A DNA stretch of 64,000 bases from Streptomyces sp. NRRL F-6131 (GCA_000719695.1 JOHN01000034.1:43103-107102), one strand, 5' to 3'. Positions 25,713-34,366 are shown, numbered from the stretch's first letter. A program made the numbers and translations. The notes: generated by a model not told the origin, from the sequence alone.

Positions 25713-27674
25713 TCACCTCGTCGAGTCGAAGACGCTCGTCACCCAGTCCTTCGCACTGGTGAACCAGTCCTGGACGTGGGCCCAGTACTCGGGGAGCGGC
25801 GTGAAGTTCCACAGCGCCACCGCGGCCACCGCCAGCACCAGCAGCACCATCAGGCAGCCCTTCAGGCAGCCCAGACCCGGGATGTACATCCGGTTGCGGC
25901 TGCGCTGGCGCGGCTCGCGGCGCGGCGCCTCCCGGGGCGCCTCGCGCGGCGGCTCGGCGCGGCGCTGCGCGGGCTCGCGGTGCTGCGGCGCGGGCGGCTC
26001 GGACCGGCGGGGCGGGGCGGCCGGGGCGGCCTGGCGCGGGTCCGGCTGCGGCGGCGCGGACCGGTGGCCACCCTGCGGGGGCCGCTGGTGGCCGCCGGGC
26101 GGCTGCGGGTGTCCGCCCTGCGGCTGCCCGCCGGGGCCGACCTGGTACGGCGGCGGGGCCACCGGGGGGCGCTGGGCGTAGCCGGGCGGGGCCTGGCGGT
26201 GGCCGCCCGGGGGCTGCTGGCCCGGCTGCGGGTAGCCCTGCTGGTAGCCCTGCGGCTGCGGGTGACCCTGCTGCTGGCCCGGCCCGCCCTGCCGGCCGTA
26301 CTGCGGGTGGCCCTGCTGCTGGCCGTACTGCGGGTGACCCGGCTGCTGGTGGCCCCCGGGGCCCGCCTGGTAGGGCGGCGGGGCGACCGGCGGGGCCTCG
26401 AAGTCCTCGGGCCCGAAGTAGCCGATCTCGGTCTGCTGGTTGCGGTCGCGGGCGGCCCGCAGCTGGGTCTGCCACGGGTGCGGCGCCTCGGCCTGCGGCG
26501 GGCCGGACGGGGGCGGCGGCGCGGCGGCGGGCGGCATCACCCGGGTCGCGGCGGCCGGGTCGTACGGGGGCGGCTGGGTGCCCATCACCCGGGTGGCCGC
26601 CGCGGGGTCGTACTGACCGGGCTGACCGGGCTGACCGGGTGCGCCCTGGCCGGCCGGGAGCACCTGGGTGCGGTCCTCGGTGCCGAACGGCGTGCCGGCG
26701 CCCGCGCCGCCCAGCGGACCCTGGCCCGCGGCGGTGCCGGTCCCGGGCACGGCGGTCGGCTGCGGGTCCGGCGCCAGCAGCGCGCCCACGGCCAGCGCCG
26801 CGTCCACCGCCGCCGGGGAGGCGTGCACGCCCACGCCGGCGGCGACCACCCGCAGCGCGCCGGCCAGCGCGACCGCGCTCGGCCGCTGCGCCGGGTCCTT
26901 GCGCAGACAGCGCTCGATCACCGTCCAGAGCGGCTCGGGCATGGTGGACGGCCGCTGCGGCTCCTGGGCGAGGTGCGCCTGCAGGATCGCCAGCGGGTTG
27001 TCGCCCTGGAACGGCTGGCGGCCGGTGACCAGCTCGTACAGCATGATCCCGGCACCGTAGACGTCCACCGCGGAGGTCTGCGGGCGGCCCTCGGCGGACT
27101 CCGGCGCCACGTACGCGGGCGTGCCGACGAACTCGTGGCTGCGGGTGATGCCCGGGGAGTCGGCGAGCCGGGCGATGCCGAAGTCGGTCAGCATCGGGTG
27201 CATCTGCTCGGTGCCCTCGACGACGGCGGTGGCGAGCAGCACGTTGGCCGGCTTGAGGTCGCGGTGCACGATGCCGTCGACGTGGCTGGCGGCCAGCGCG
27301 TCGGCGACCTGGGCCATCAGCAGGGCGCCCGCGATCGGGCTGAACGGGCCGTTGTCGCGCAGGTAGCGGGCCAGGTCGGGGCCGTCCACGAGGTCCATCA
27401 CCAGGGCCAGCAGCTCGCCCTCGACGACCAGGTCACGGACCTTGACGATGTTCGGGTGGGTGAGGCGCAGCAGCACCGAGCGCTCGCGCAGGAACCGCAT
27501 CACGACGTCGGGGTCGGCGGCGAGTTCCTCGCGCAGGATCTTGATCGCCACCTGCTGGCCGGGCGCCGTGCCCGGCACCTGGACGTCGGCGCGCACCTGT
27601 CCGCGCCAGACGGTGCCGGTGGCCCCTCGACCGAGGGTCTCCTCCAGCAGATACTTGCTGCCGACTGGCCGCAC
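25713..27674 (-). CDS. Membrane Ser/Thr protein kinase with Pro/Gln-rich linker (PkaA-like)
   Basis: A 653-aa protein. The kinase domain (about 5-270) has GRGATGTVWRG, HRDLKPANVLL, DFGIARL and GTPAYVAPE. It is followed by about 300 residues of Pro/Gln/Gly-rich linker with duplicated YDPAAATRVM motifs, a basic stretch, one transmembrane helix (about 600-622, CLMVLLVLAVAAVALW) and a short extracellular tail. The second of two GTGs (27674, VRPVGSKYLLEE) is chosen because GAGGAG lies 8 nt upstream. The TR-containing repeats are plausible autophosphorylation and FHA-docking sites, and an FHA-ATPase gene is divergent from it. Confidence 0.9.
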   Translation of the reverse strand: MRPVGSKYLLEETLGRGATGTVWRGQVRADVQVPGTAPGQQVAIKILREELAADPDVVMRFLRERSVLLRLTHPNIVKVRDLVVEGELLALVMDLVDGPDLARYLRDNGPFSPIAGALLMAQVADALAASHVDGIVHRDLKPANVLLATAVVEGTEQMHPMLTDFGIARLADSPGITRSHEFVGTPAYVAPESAEGRPQTSAVDVYGAGIMLYELVTGRQPFQGDNPLAILQAHLAQEPQRPSTMPEPLWTVIERCLRKDPAQRPSAVALAGALRVVAAGVGVHASPAAVDAALAVGALLAPDPQPTAVPGTGTAAGQGPLGGAGAGTPFGTEDRTQVLPAGQGAPGQPGQPGQYDPAAATRVMGTQPPPYDPAAATRVMPPAAAPPPPSGPPQAEAPHPWQTQLRAARDRNQQTEIGYFGPEDFEAPPVAPPPYQAGPGGHQQPGHPQYGQQQGHPQYGRQGGPGQQQGHPQPQGYQQGYPQPGQQPPGGHRQAPPGYAQRPPVAPPPYQVGPGGQPQGGHPQPPGGHQRPPQGGHRSAPPQPDPRQAAPAAPPRRSEPPAPQHREPAQRRAEPPREAPREAPRREPRQRSRNRMYIPGLGCLKGCLMVLLVLAVAAVALWNFTPLPEYWAHVQDWFTSAKDWVTSVFDSTR

Positions 27675-28099
27675 CTGTCGCACTCCTCGCCGTGACCGCC
27701 CGCGCGGGGCGCTCCTCCGCCGGTGCGGTGAGCCTGCCGGGCCCGTGTTTCCGGCCACTCTAACGGGGCCCGTTCACGATTTCGGGGCGACCGGCAGGGC
27801 GTTCGCCCGGGTTGGGGGACATCCCCTACGGGAAGACCCGCAGGGCCAGCCGACGGTTCCACCGGGGTCGCGGCGGCTCCCCCGCAGGGCGCCGGTTGAC
27901 CTGACTCTCCGTCGCCCGCAACATGGCGATGATCGCAAGATCGTCAAATCCGGTACGGTGCGCGGACTGTCCGTGACGGATGGCAGGATGACACTCGCCA
28001 CTCTTGTGGCCCAAGCGGTGTCGCGGCCACCCGGCTCCCCCGCAGCGGCCCGAGGCACTGGCACCAGGCGTCACACCAGCAGAAGGGACCGCGGGCGAG
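27675..28099. other. Divergent kinase / FHA-ATPase promoter region
   Basis: 425 bp without a gene. A rightward promoter may be TTGACC (27896-27901), a 17-nt spacer, then CAACAT (27919-27924). Confidence 0.45.
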
Positions 28100-30910
28100 A
28101 TGCAGATCCGGCTGACCGTCCTCCGACCGCGCAGCGGCCCGGCAGTCGCCGGCTCCGCCATCCCCTACGTGGACGTGCTGGTCACCGCGCCCGTGGGCAC
28201 CGCGCTCGGCTCCCTCGCGGGGGCCCTCGCGGGCGCCGTCGGCGTGCGCGGCCCGCGGGCCGCCACCCATGTGCACCTCTACGCCGGGGCGCACCGGGTG
28301 GACGAGCACACCCTGCTCGGCCACCCCCCGCTCCTCGACGGGGCCGTCCTCTCCCTCAACGAGCCCGACCCGACCGCCGACGACCCCGACGACGCCCCCG
28401 CCGCCGCGGAACTGCGCGTCGTCGGCGGCCCCGACGCCGGCGGCGTGCACCGGCTGCACGGGCGGGAGATCCGGGTCGGCCGGTCCGGCGGGGCCGACGT
28501 CCCGGTCGACGACCCCGACGTCTCCCGGCTCCACCTCGCCCTTCACCTGGCCGAGGACGGCACGGTCACCGTCCGGGACCTCGGCTCCACCAACGGCACC
28601 ACCGTCGACGGCCGGATCGTCCCGCCCGGGCCGCCGGAGGAGGCCGTCCCGCTCGACGGCACCGGCCTGCTGCGGATCGGCGAGACCACCCTGCGGGTCA
28701 CCGTCCCGGAGACCCGGGACGGCTCCGGGCCGCCCGCCAGGGCCGCGCTCCCCGACGGCCACGGACACCTCCAGCTGGCCGCACCGGCCCCCGTCCGGCC
28801 CGCCCCGCCGGTCACCGAACCGCCCGCCGCCCCCGAGCCGCCCACCGGCCGCGGCCGCGGGCTGCTCTCCCTCCGGCTCGGCCGCTCCGCCGCCGAACCG
28901 CCCGAGGAGAGCGCCGAGCGCCACCACGCCGCCGTCCGCACCCGGCAGGCCGCCGCCCAGCGCGAACGCTGGCCCGACCTCGCCACCCTGCTGCTCAACG
29001 CGCTCGGTCCCGGCCCCCGGCTCTGGGAGCGCGGCCCGGGCCACCCCGACGCGCTCACCCTGCGGCTCGGCACCGCCGACCGGCCCGGCGGCCCCGGCAC
29101 CTCCCCCGGCACCGTGCTGCCCGCCGTCCCGGTCACCCTCGACCTGCAGACCGCCGGCAGCCTCGGCCTCAGCGGCCCGCGCGCCCGGCTGGACGCGCTG
29201 ACCCGCGCCGTCGTCGCCCAGCTCGCCGCCCTGCACCCGCCGACCGGGCTCAGCCTCGTCGTGGTCGACGCCGACCCGGCGCGCACCCCGCAGGACCGCA
29301 CCGACACCTGGGCCTGGGCCCTCTGGCTGCCCCACCTGCGCCCCACCGACGGCCAGGACTGCCGGTTGCTGCTCGGCCTCGACGACGAACAGGCCACCGC
29401 CCGGCTCACCGAACTCACCACCCGGCTCAGCGGCCCGGTCGGCCTCGGCGGCCACCCCGCCACCGTCGTCGTGGTGGACGGCCGCCCGGCCACCGAGGCC
29501 GCCCGGCAGGCCCTCGACCTGCTGCTGCGCCAAGGCCCGGCGGTCGGCATCTTCCCGGTCTGCCTCGCCGAGCAGCCCGAACTGCTGCCCCGCGGCCTCG
29601 GCGCCACCGCGCTGATCACCGGCGAGGTCGGCACCCAGCTCTCGCTCGACCGCCCGGGACCGGTCGCCCGCGGCCGGGAGACCCTGCACGAGATCTCCCT
29701 GGACGCCGTCTCCGACGCCTGGGCCGAACGGCTCGCCCGGGTCCTCGCCCCCCTGCGCGAGGCCACCCCCGCCAACCGCGGCCCGCTGCCGGACGCCCTG
29801 CGCCTGCTCGACCTGCTCCAGCTGGACACCGTCACCCCGGCCAAGCTCTCCGCCCGCTGGGCCGCGCACGCCGGGGGCATCGGCGCCGCCACCGCCCTGC
29901 TCGGCACCACCCGGGACGAGCTCTGCGTGCTCGACCTCGCCGACCCCGAACTCACCCTCCCCTCCCCCGACCCGGGCGGCCCGCACCTGCTGGTCGGCGG
30001 CGCGCGCGGCTCCGGCAAGACCGAGCTGCTGCGCACCCTGGTCGCCTCGCTGGCGGTCTCCGAGCGGCCCGAGCGCCTCGCGGTCACCCTCGTCGAGGGC
30101 CGGGCCACCGAGGACGGACTCGCCGGCTGCACCGAACTGCCGCACGTCACCGGTCTGGTGAACGCCGCCACCGACCCGCGCGCCGCCCTGCTCGCCGCGG
30201 AGAAGCTGGAGGACGAACTCGCCGTGCGGGAGCGGCTGTTCGACGGGCTGGACTTCGCCTCCTGGCACGCGGCCCGGATCCTCGACGCGGAGCCCGTCCC
30301 GGTCCCCGCCACCGTCGGCGCCCCGCCGGTGGCGAGCACCGCGAGTATCATCAAGCCGCGCAGCCCCGAGGCTCCGGTTACCCCTTCTACCGCCACCGGG
30401 CCCTGCCCGCCCCGGCTGGTCGTCGTCGTCGACGACTACGACGCCCTGCTCGCGCCGACGTCCCCGGCCGGGCGGCCGCTCGCCCGGGCCCTGGCCGCCG
30501 TCGCCCGGCGCGGGGGCCAGCTCGGGGTCCACCTCGCGGTGACCACCGGCCGGCCGGAGGAGACCGCCGGCACCGAGGTCGACGACGCCGCGCTGCTGCG
30601 GATCGCGCTGCGGACGGACGACCCGGCCGACTCCGACCTGCTGATCCACCTCGGCGACGCGGCGGCCCTGCCGGACTCCACCCCGGGCCGCGGCTACCTG
30701 CGCCTGCCGGACGGCGGCGTCACCGCCTTCCAGGCGGCCCGCATCAGCGGCCGCATCCCCCGCACCGCCACCCTCCGCCCCACCGTCGTCGCCATAGACC
30801 CCCTCACCCTCGGTGCCCCGCCCGCCCGCCGCCCCGTCCGCGAACTCGGCAACGGCCCCACCGACCTCGCCCTCCTCGCCAGCGCCCTCCAGCGCGCCGC
30901 GGCCCGCTGA
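28100..30910 (+). CDS. FHA-domain FtsK/SpoIIIE-type ATPase
   Basis: A 936-aa protein. An FHA domain at about 103-197 shows VGRSGGADVPV, VSRLH and DLGSTNGT, the phosphothreonine-binding residues. A long middle region is followed by one FtsK-like P-loop ATPase with Walker A GGARGSGKTELLRTL (about 633) and Walker B RLVVVVDDYDALL (about 771). EccC proteins of type VII secretion have several ATPase modules and no FHA, and no WXG100, EccB/D/E or mycosin genes are nearby, so this is not an ESX locus. It probably responds to phosphorylation by the adjacent kinases (inference). The ATG at 28100 (MQIRLTVLRP) is preferred. Its last 28 codons reappear in the gene at 31226. Confidence 0.88.
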   Translation: MQIRLTVLRPRSGPAVAGSAIPYVDVLVTAPVGTALGSLAGALAGAVGVRGPRAATHVHLYAGAHRVDEHTLLGHPPLLDGAVLSLNEPDPTADDPDDAPAAAELRVVGGPDAGGVHRLHGREIRVGRSGGADVPVDDPDVSRLHLALHLAEDGTVTVRDLGSTNGTTVDGRIVPPGPPEEAVPLDGTGLLRIGETTLRVTVPETRDGSGPPARAALPDGHGHLQLAAPAPVRPAPPVTEPPAAPEPPTGRGRGLLSLRLGRSAAEPPEESAERHHAAVRTRQAAAQRERWPDLATLLLNALGPGPRLWERGPGHPDALTLRLGTADRPGGPGTSPGTVLPAVPVTLDLQTAGSLGLSGPRARLDALTRAVVAQLAALHPPTGLSLVVVDADPARTPQDRTDTWAWALWLPHLRPTDGQDCRLLLGLDDEQATARLTELTTRLSGPVGLGGHPATVVVVDGRPATEAARQALDLLLRQGPAVGIFPVCLAEQPELLPRGLGATALITGEVGTQLSLDRPGPVARGRETLHEISLDAVSDAWAERLARVLAPLREATPANRGPLPDALRLLDLLQLDTVTPAKLSARWAAHAGGIGAATALLGTTRDELCVLDLADPELTLPSPDPGGPHLLVGGARGSGKTELLRTLVASLAVSERPERLAVTLVEGRATEDGLAGCTELPHVTGLVNAATDPRAALLAAEKLEDELAVRERLFDGLDFASWHAARILDAEPVPVPATVGAPPVASTASIIKPRSPEAPVTPSTATGPCPPRLVVVVDDYDALLAPTSPAGRPLARALAAVARRGGQLGVHLAVTTGRPEETAGTEVDDAALLRIALRTDDPADSDLLIHLGDAAALPDSTPGRGYLRLPDGGVTAFQAARISGRIPRTATLRPTVVAIDPLTLGAPPARRPVRELGNGPTDLALLASALQRAAAR
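30827..30910 (+). repeat. Direct repeat copy A: 3' end of FHA-ATPase gene
   Basis: 84 nt encoding RPVRELGNGPTDLALLASAL and the final QRAAAR. It is about 90 percent identical to 32033-32107 apart from one 9-nt gap. Confidence 0.85.
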
Positions 30911-30926
30911 GGGGGAGGGGAAGAGG

Positions 30927-30958
30927 AGCGGGCCCCCGTCCGAGGACGAGGGCCCGCT
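30927..30958. terminator. Terminator after FHA-ATPase gene
   Basis: AGCGGGCCCCCGTCC pairs with GGACGAGGGCCCGCT (one mismatch), followed by TTT. Confidence 0.75.
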
Positions 30959-30970
30959 TTCCACGCCGAT

Positions 30971-31063
30971 TCAGCGCGAATAGTGGAAGCGAGCCTGGTG
31001 AATGATCAGCTCGCCAGCGGCCGGCTCGTAGACCAACCGGTGCTCGTCACCGTGCCCCCGATA
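30971..31063 (-). pseudogene. YoeB/Txe toxin C-terminal remnant
   Basis: The last 30 codons of a minus-strand frame read YRGHGDEHRLVYEP, then AGELIIHQARFHYSR, and match the C-terminus of the YoeB mRNA interferase (EHRLVY followed by the catalytic-end RxHY). Everything upstream in the frame (up to 31249) is unrelated, so at least 50 residues are missing. No YefM/Phd antitoxin is present. It is almost certainly non-functional. Confidence 0.75.
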
Positions 31064-31225
31064 CCGAAGGGTGGGGCCGGGGCCACCCCCCAGCCCTACC
31101 CTGCACTTCGAACACTTCCCACGCTCCGTGGCGGATGTGCTACGTTCCGCACTATCAACAGAACATAGAAGACCCCGGCGGTGGTGGAACACCCCGGGGT
31201 CCGGCACCAGGAGCGTCAACTCCAG

Positions 31226-32107
31226 ATGCAGATTCATCGTAGCGCCCACGCGCGCTCATTCACCGTGCTTCCCAACGGCCTGTTGCAGGACCGGCGGCTC
31301 AGCTACACCGCCCGCGGACTCCTCGCCGACCTCCTCTCCCGCCCCGACGGGTGGCGCGAGGACGGCCGACACATGGCGGACACCAGCCCCCAGGGGCGCG
31401 GCACCGTCCGGCGGGCGCTCAAGGAACTCACCGACGCCGGGTACTACCAGGTCGTCCGCGTCCGGCGCCCGGACGGGACCATCCGCTCCGAGGCCCATGT
31501 CTTCGACCTCCCGCAGCTCTCACCGCCGGCACGACCGAATGTCCCCCACCCGGTCGCCGGTGAACGAGGCACCGGCCGCCCTGACACTCCTCCCGTAAAG
31601 AACCCGGAAGAAGTACCCACCCTCCCGGCCGAGTTGCCCGACGATCAGACCCGGGCGGCGGTAGCGGCACTCTTCCGTGCCATCCGGCCCGAACCGCGCC
31701 TGCGCCTCGGGCTCGCCGAGGCGCAGGCGCTCGCACCCCTCGTCTGCCAGTGGCTCGAACACGGCAGCGATGCGGCCGACCTGGCCCGGGCCCTGCTCCC
31801 CGGATTGCCCGTCCCCCTGCACTCGCCACTCGCGCTCCTCCACGACCGGCTCCGGCGCAAACTCCCGCCCCCGCGCACCGGGGCCGCGCCCGCCACGTAC
31901 TCCGAGTGCCCCCACTGTCACGACCCGGTCCCCCGCCCCGGCCCCTGTCGCTCCTGCACAGACGTCGCCCCCGTCCCCCCTGCCACCACCGGATGCGCCA
32001 CCACCGGCGCCGCCCGCGCCCGTGCCGCGCTCCGCCACCCCGTCCGCGAACTCGGCACCGAACCCACCGACCTCGCCAGCACCCTCCAACGCGCGGCGGC
32101 CCGCTGA
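31226..32107 (+). CDS. Helix-turn-helix protein with chimeric C-terminus
   Basis: A 293-aa protein. The N-terminus (MQIHRSAHARSFTVLPNGLL then RGLLADLLSRPDGWREDGR) is a winged-HTH/replication-initiator-like domain common in multi-copy Streptomyces accessory proteins. The middle has the conserved RAIRPEPRLRLGLAEAQAL region and a CPHC...CRSC zinc-finger-like motif. The final 25 residues (HPVRELGTEPTDLAST, LQRAAAR) do not belong to that family and copy the end of the FHA-ATPase. The ATG at 31226 is preferred over an in-frame GTG at 31181. It probably binds DNA. The target is unknown. Confidence 0.8.
   Translation: MQIHRSAHARSFTVLPNGLLQDRRLSYTARGLLADLLSRPDGWREDGRHMADTSPQGRGTVRRALKELTDAGYYQVVRVRRPDGTIRSEAHVFDLPQLSPPARPNVPHPVAGERGTGRPDTPPVKNPEEVPTLPAELPDDQTRAAVAALFRAIRPEPRLRLGLAEAQALAPLVCQWLEHGSDAADLARALLPGLPVPLHSPLALLHDRLRRKLPPPRTGAAPATYSECPHCHDPVPRPGPCRSCTDVAPVPPATTGCATTGAARARAALRHPVRELGTEPTDLASTLQRAAAR
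32033..32107 (+). repeat. Direct repeat copy B: fused tail of HTH gene
   Basis: 75 nt in frame with, and about 90 percent identical to, 30827-30910. One 9-nt deletion relative to copy A preserves the frame. Confidence 0.85.
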
Positions 32108-32164
32108 AGCGTCGGACGGGGCAACAGAGGACGGCCGAGAGGCGGACCCCACGCGCAACGAACA

Positions 32165-32200
32165 CCGGAGGGCCCGCATCCTCGGACGCGGGCCCTCCGG
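32165..32200 (+). terminator. Terminator after HTH gene
   Basis: CCGGAGGGCCCGC with its 13-bp complement and a 10-nt loop. It resembles the terminator after the FHA-ATPase in core sequence (GGGCCC, GGACG). Confidence 0.75.
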
Positions 32201-32222
32201 AGCGGAACAGTCGGTCGCGGCA

Positions 32223-32405
32223 CTACTCGATGATGAGCTGGCGGTCCCCGAAATCAGAAACCTCCACCGGAGTGGGCGCCTGCTCCACGCGGATCTCCGC
32301 GAGACGGTAGGTGCGGACTTCGGCATCGAGCTTCGCTCGGTGCGCGGCGACCCCCGCTTCATTGGTCACGACCTCGGACCGAACCTCTTTCCAGGACCTG
32401 GCCAT
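32223..32405 (-). pseudogene. HigA-like XRE antitoxin with internal deletion of the HTH
   Basis: A 60-codon frame starts MARSWKEVRSEVVTNEAG and proceeds to RTYRLAEIR, exactly like the N-terminus of actinobacterial HigA antitoxins, which then continue into a Cro/C1 helix-turn-helix. Here the frame jumps directly to PVEVSDFGDRQLIIE, the usual C-terminus of the same family (ADFGDxxLxI). About 45 residues including the whole HTH are missing without loss of frame. It could be a dead remnant or a DNA-binding-deficient mini-antitoxin. Confidence 0.7.
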
Positions 32406-32409
32406 CCAC

Positions 32410-32487
32410 TTCTCGCCTCCCTTGTTCTTCGAGGTGCTCGTCGAACCGAGCGCCTGCGACCGGGAACCAGGCAGCGACTTCCACACG
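32410..32487 (-). pseudogene. HigB-like toxin C-terminal remnant
   Basis: In a different frame just upstream of, and running into, the antitoxin start, the translation reads WFPVAGARFDEHLEEQGRRE. This resembles the end of HigB/RelE-type toxins (WY..NIPVAD.RFDEHL). The frame has a TAG a short way upstream and lacks the rest of the toxin. Confidence 0.4.
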
Positions 32488-32558
32488 CAACGAGACTTCC
32501 CATGCCAAGGACCGATTGTGCTCCTGAAGCTATATTCGTTGCCGCAGGGCCCGAAACA

Positions 32559-32591
32559 GCCGTGGGGCCCGCTTGCACCGGGCCCCACGGC
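32559..32591. terminator. Terminator of the sigma/CU044_5270 operon
   Basis: GCCGTGGGGCCCG with a perfect 13-bp complement and a 7-nt loop, 17 nt after the stop of the minus-strand gene. Confidence 0.75.
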
Positions 32592-32607
32592 GTTGCCCGT
32601 CGGGTGA

Positions 32608-33678
32608 TCAGGCGTTCTGCTTCGGGCCCTCCTCGCCCGGCTGGTTGGTGATCGAGCGGCCCAGGACCGCCGTGTGGCCGACCACCGTGCCCGCCTTGCC
32701 GAGGTCGCCGTCGGTGACGACGACCTCGCGCTCGCCGAGGAACTCGTGGGTCTTCGGGTCGAAGATCCACTCGGTGCGGACGCCGCTGTCCTCGTGGGCC
32801 ACGGCCGCGCCGTGGCGGCCCGAGGCGTCCACCGAGTCGGCCACGGCGGTGACGCCGGGGATCTTCGCCGCCGCCCGGTAGAGGGCGGCGCTGACCGCCG
32901 GCGGGGCGATCTGCTCGCGCAGCAGGTCGCCGATGGTCACGAAGGCCTCCTGGTCGGGGGTGCGACCCTGGCCCTTGGTCTCGGCGTAGATCTTCTTCAG
33001 CAGCGCGTCCGGGTCGGTCGGCAGCCCGGCCAGGTAGGTGTAGGTGGGCGCGCCGACGCTCGGCTTCTTGGTCGGGTCGAGCCACAGCCCGCCGTCGGGA
33101 CGCGGCGCGGGGCGCTTGTCCCCCTCCTTGACCACGTCGGCCCCCTTGCCGCCCTTGCCCTCCTCCTTCAGCACGCCCCACTGGCTGCCGTCCACCGAGA
33201 GCCAGATCTGGCGGCGGTGCGGCGCGTCGACCTTCGTCTCGCCGGTGGCCAGGTTGGTGCCCGCGAAGGACACCTGGCTGTCGATGTAGACGAACTGGTT
33301 CTTGCCGGGCTTCGGGTCCGGCTTGCCGGCCGCGTTGTCGGCGGCCTGGGTCAGCAGCTGGACGGCGGCGACCGGGGCGGCGTTCAGCGTGGTGCCGCCG
33401 CTCTCGGCCGGCTGCTGCCCGCTCTGCTGCTGGGCCAGCGGGGCCTTGGAGGCCGCGCCGTCGCTGCCGCCCGGCAGGACCATCGCCAGGGCCAGACCGC
33501 CCGCCAGGGCCGGAATCGCCACCCAGCCGAGCTTGCCCCGCCGAACCCGCGCGGGCTTCGTCTCCCGGATCTCACTCATCAGATGTCCCCTCAACAGCCG
33601 GTGGCGGTCGGAGGAGAGTTCGGGCCGCGCCGGCGGCGGCAACAGCCGGGCCAGCTCGGCACGCTCGTGCTCGTTCAT
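32608..33678 (-). CDS. CU044_5270-family membrane protein, partner of ECF sigma factor
   Basis: A 356-aa protein. The cytoplasmic N-terminus (MNEHERAELARLLPPPARPE) is followed by one transmembrane helix at about 50-70 (LGWVAIPALAGGLALAMVL) and an extracytoplasmic domain of about 280 residues. Proteins of this family are encoded directly behind ECF sigma genes. This one overlaps its sigma gene by an ATGA, so an anti-sigma or signal-sensing role is likely, although no zinc anti-sigma (HxxxCxxC) motif is present. Confidence 0.8.
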   Translation of the reverse strand: MNEHERAELARLLPPPARPELSSDRHRLLRGHLMSEIRETKPARVRRGKLGWVAIPALAGGLALAMVLPGGSDGAASKAPLAQQQSGQQPAESGGTTLNAAPVAAVQLLTQAADNAAGKPDPKPGKNQFVYIDSQVSFAGTNLATGETKVDAPHRRQIWLSVDGSQWGVLKEEGKGGKGADVVKEGDKRPAPRPDGGLWLDPTKKPSVGAPTYTYLAGLPTDPDALLKKIYAETKGQGRTPDQEAFVTIGDLLREQIAPPAVSAALYRAAAKIPGVTAVADSVDASGRHGAAVAHEDSGVRTEWIFDPKTHEFLGEREVVVTDGDLGKAGTVVGHTAVLGRSITNQPGEEGPKQNA

Positions 33679-34304
33679 CGGTTCGTCTCCCGTGTCGACC
33701 GGGCCGCATCGGTGCGGCCAACCCGTACCTGTCCGGGCTCGGAGCGGAGTTCCCGTCCTCTTCTCAGTTCCTCCTCGGCCAGCGGCCGGAGCTTGGCGCG
33801 GGCGCGCGAGAGCCGCGAACGCACCGTTCCGACCGGCACTCCGAGCGCCTCGGCGGCACTCGCGTAGTCGAGCCCGGCCCAGACGCAGAGGCCGAACACC
33901 TCCCGCTCCGCCTTCCGCAGTCGGCCGAGTGCCCGCCGGGCGGCGGCCAGCTGGGCGCTGTCGTCCAGCCGCCCGACGAGTTCGTCGGCGAAGTCCGGCA
34001 CCACGTCCCGGGCAGGCAGCCGCTCCATCGCGGCCCGGTGCCGCCGCGCCGCCCGCGCGGTGTTGCGCAGGACGTTGGCGGCGACCCCGAACAGCCAGGG
34101 GCGGACCGGCTCGTCACCCTCTCTCAGCTTGTGGCGCAGCCGCCACGCCTCCAGGAAGGTCAGTTGGACGACGTCCTCGGCGACCGCCCAGTCCGCGGTG
34201 ACCCGCACCGCGTACCGGTACAGGTCGTCCGCCGTCTCGTCGAACAACTCCCCGAACGCCCACTGATCGCCATCCCGTATCCGGCCCCGCTGCGACAGTT
34301 CCAC
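33675..34304 (-). CDS. ECF-family RNA polymerase sigma factor
   Basis: A 209-aa protein. Region 2 (about 15-85) shows ADDLYRYAVRVTADWAVAED and LTFLEAWR. Region 4 (about 130-185) shows LRKAEREVFGLCVWAGLDY and the HTH ALGVPVGTVRSRLSRARAKL. It directs RNA polymerase to a small regulon, possibly including itself. It is translationally coupled to the downstream membrane protein. Confidence 0.93.
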   Translation of the reverse strand: MELSQRGRIRDGDQWAFGELFDETADDLYRYAVRVTADWAVAEDVVQLTFLEAWRLRHKLREGDEPVRPWLFGVAANVLRNTARAARRHRAAMERLPARDVVPDFADELVGRLDDSAQLAAARRALGRLRKAEREVFGLCVWAGLDYASAAEALGVPVGTVRSRLSRARAKLRPLAEEELRRGRELRSEPGQVRVGRTDAARSTRETNR

Positions 34305-34366
34305 ACCCCCACCTGTCCGGACCGCCCTCCCGGGTTCCCACCCTCCCGGCTTCCGCGCGGAGAACG

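Larger units (their letters stand above)
30911..31225. other. Intergenic: terminator plus toxin stub
   Basis: 315 bp holding the terminator and the YoeB remnant described separately. Nothing else is recognised apart from the promoter region of the HTH gene. Confidence 0.5.

Noticed and set aside
28100..30910. Part of a type VII (ESX) secretion locus
   Set aside because: Only one ATPase module with an FHA domain, and no EccB/D/E, mycosin or WXG100 genes nearby.
27442..31005. A 1187-codon plus-strand frame overlapping the FHA-ATPase
   Set aside because: Arg/Pro/Gly repetitive translation in the wrong frame of a recognised gene.
31226..32107. Integrase or transposase in the accessory segment
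   Set aside because: No catalytic DDE, tyrosine or serine recombinase motif is seen. The protein is a winged-HTH type.
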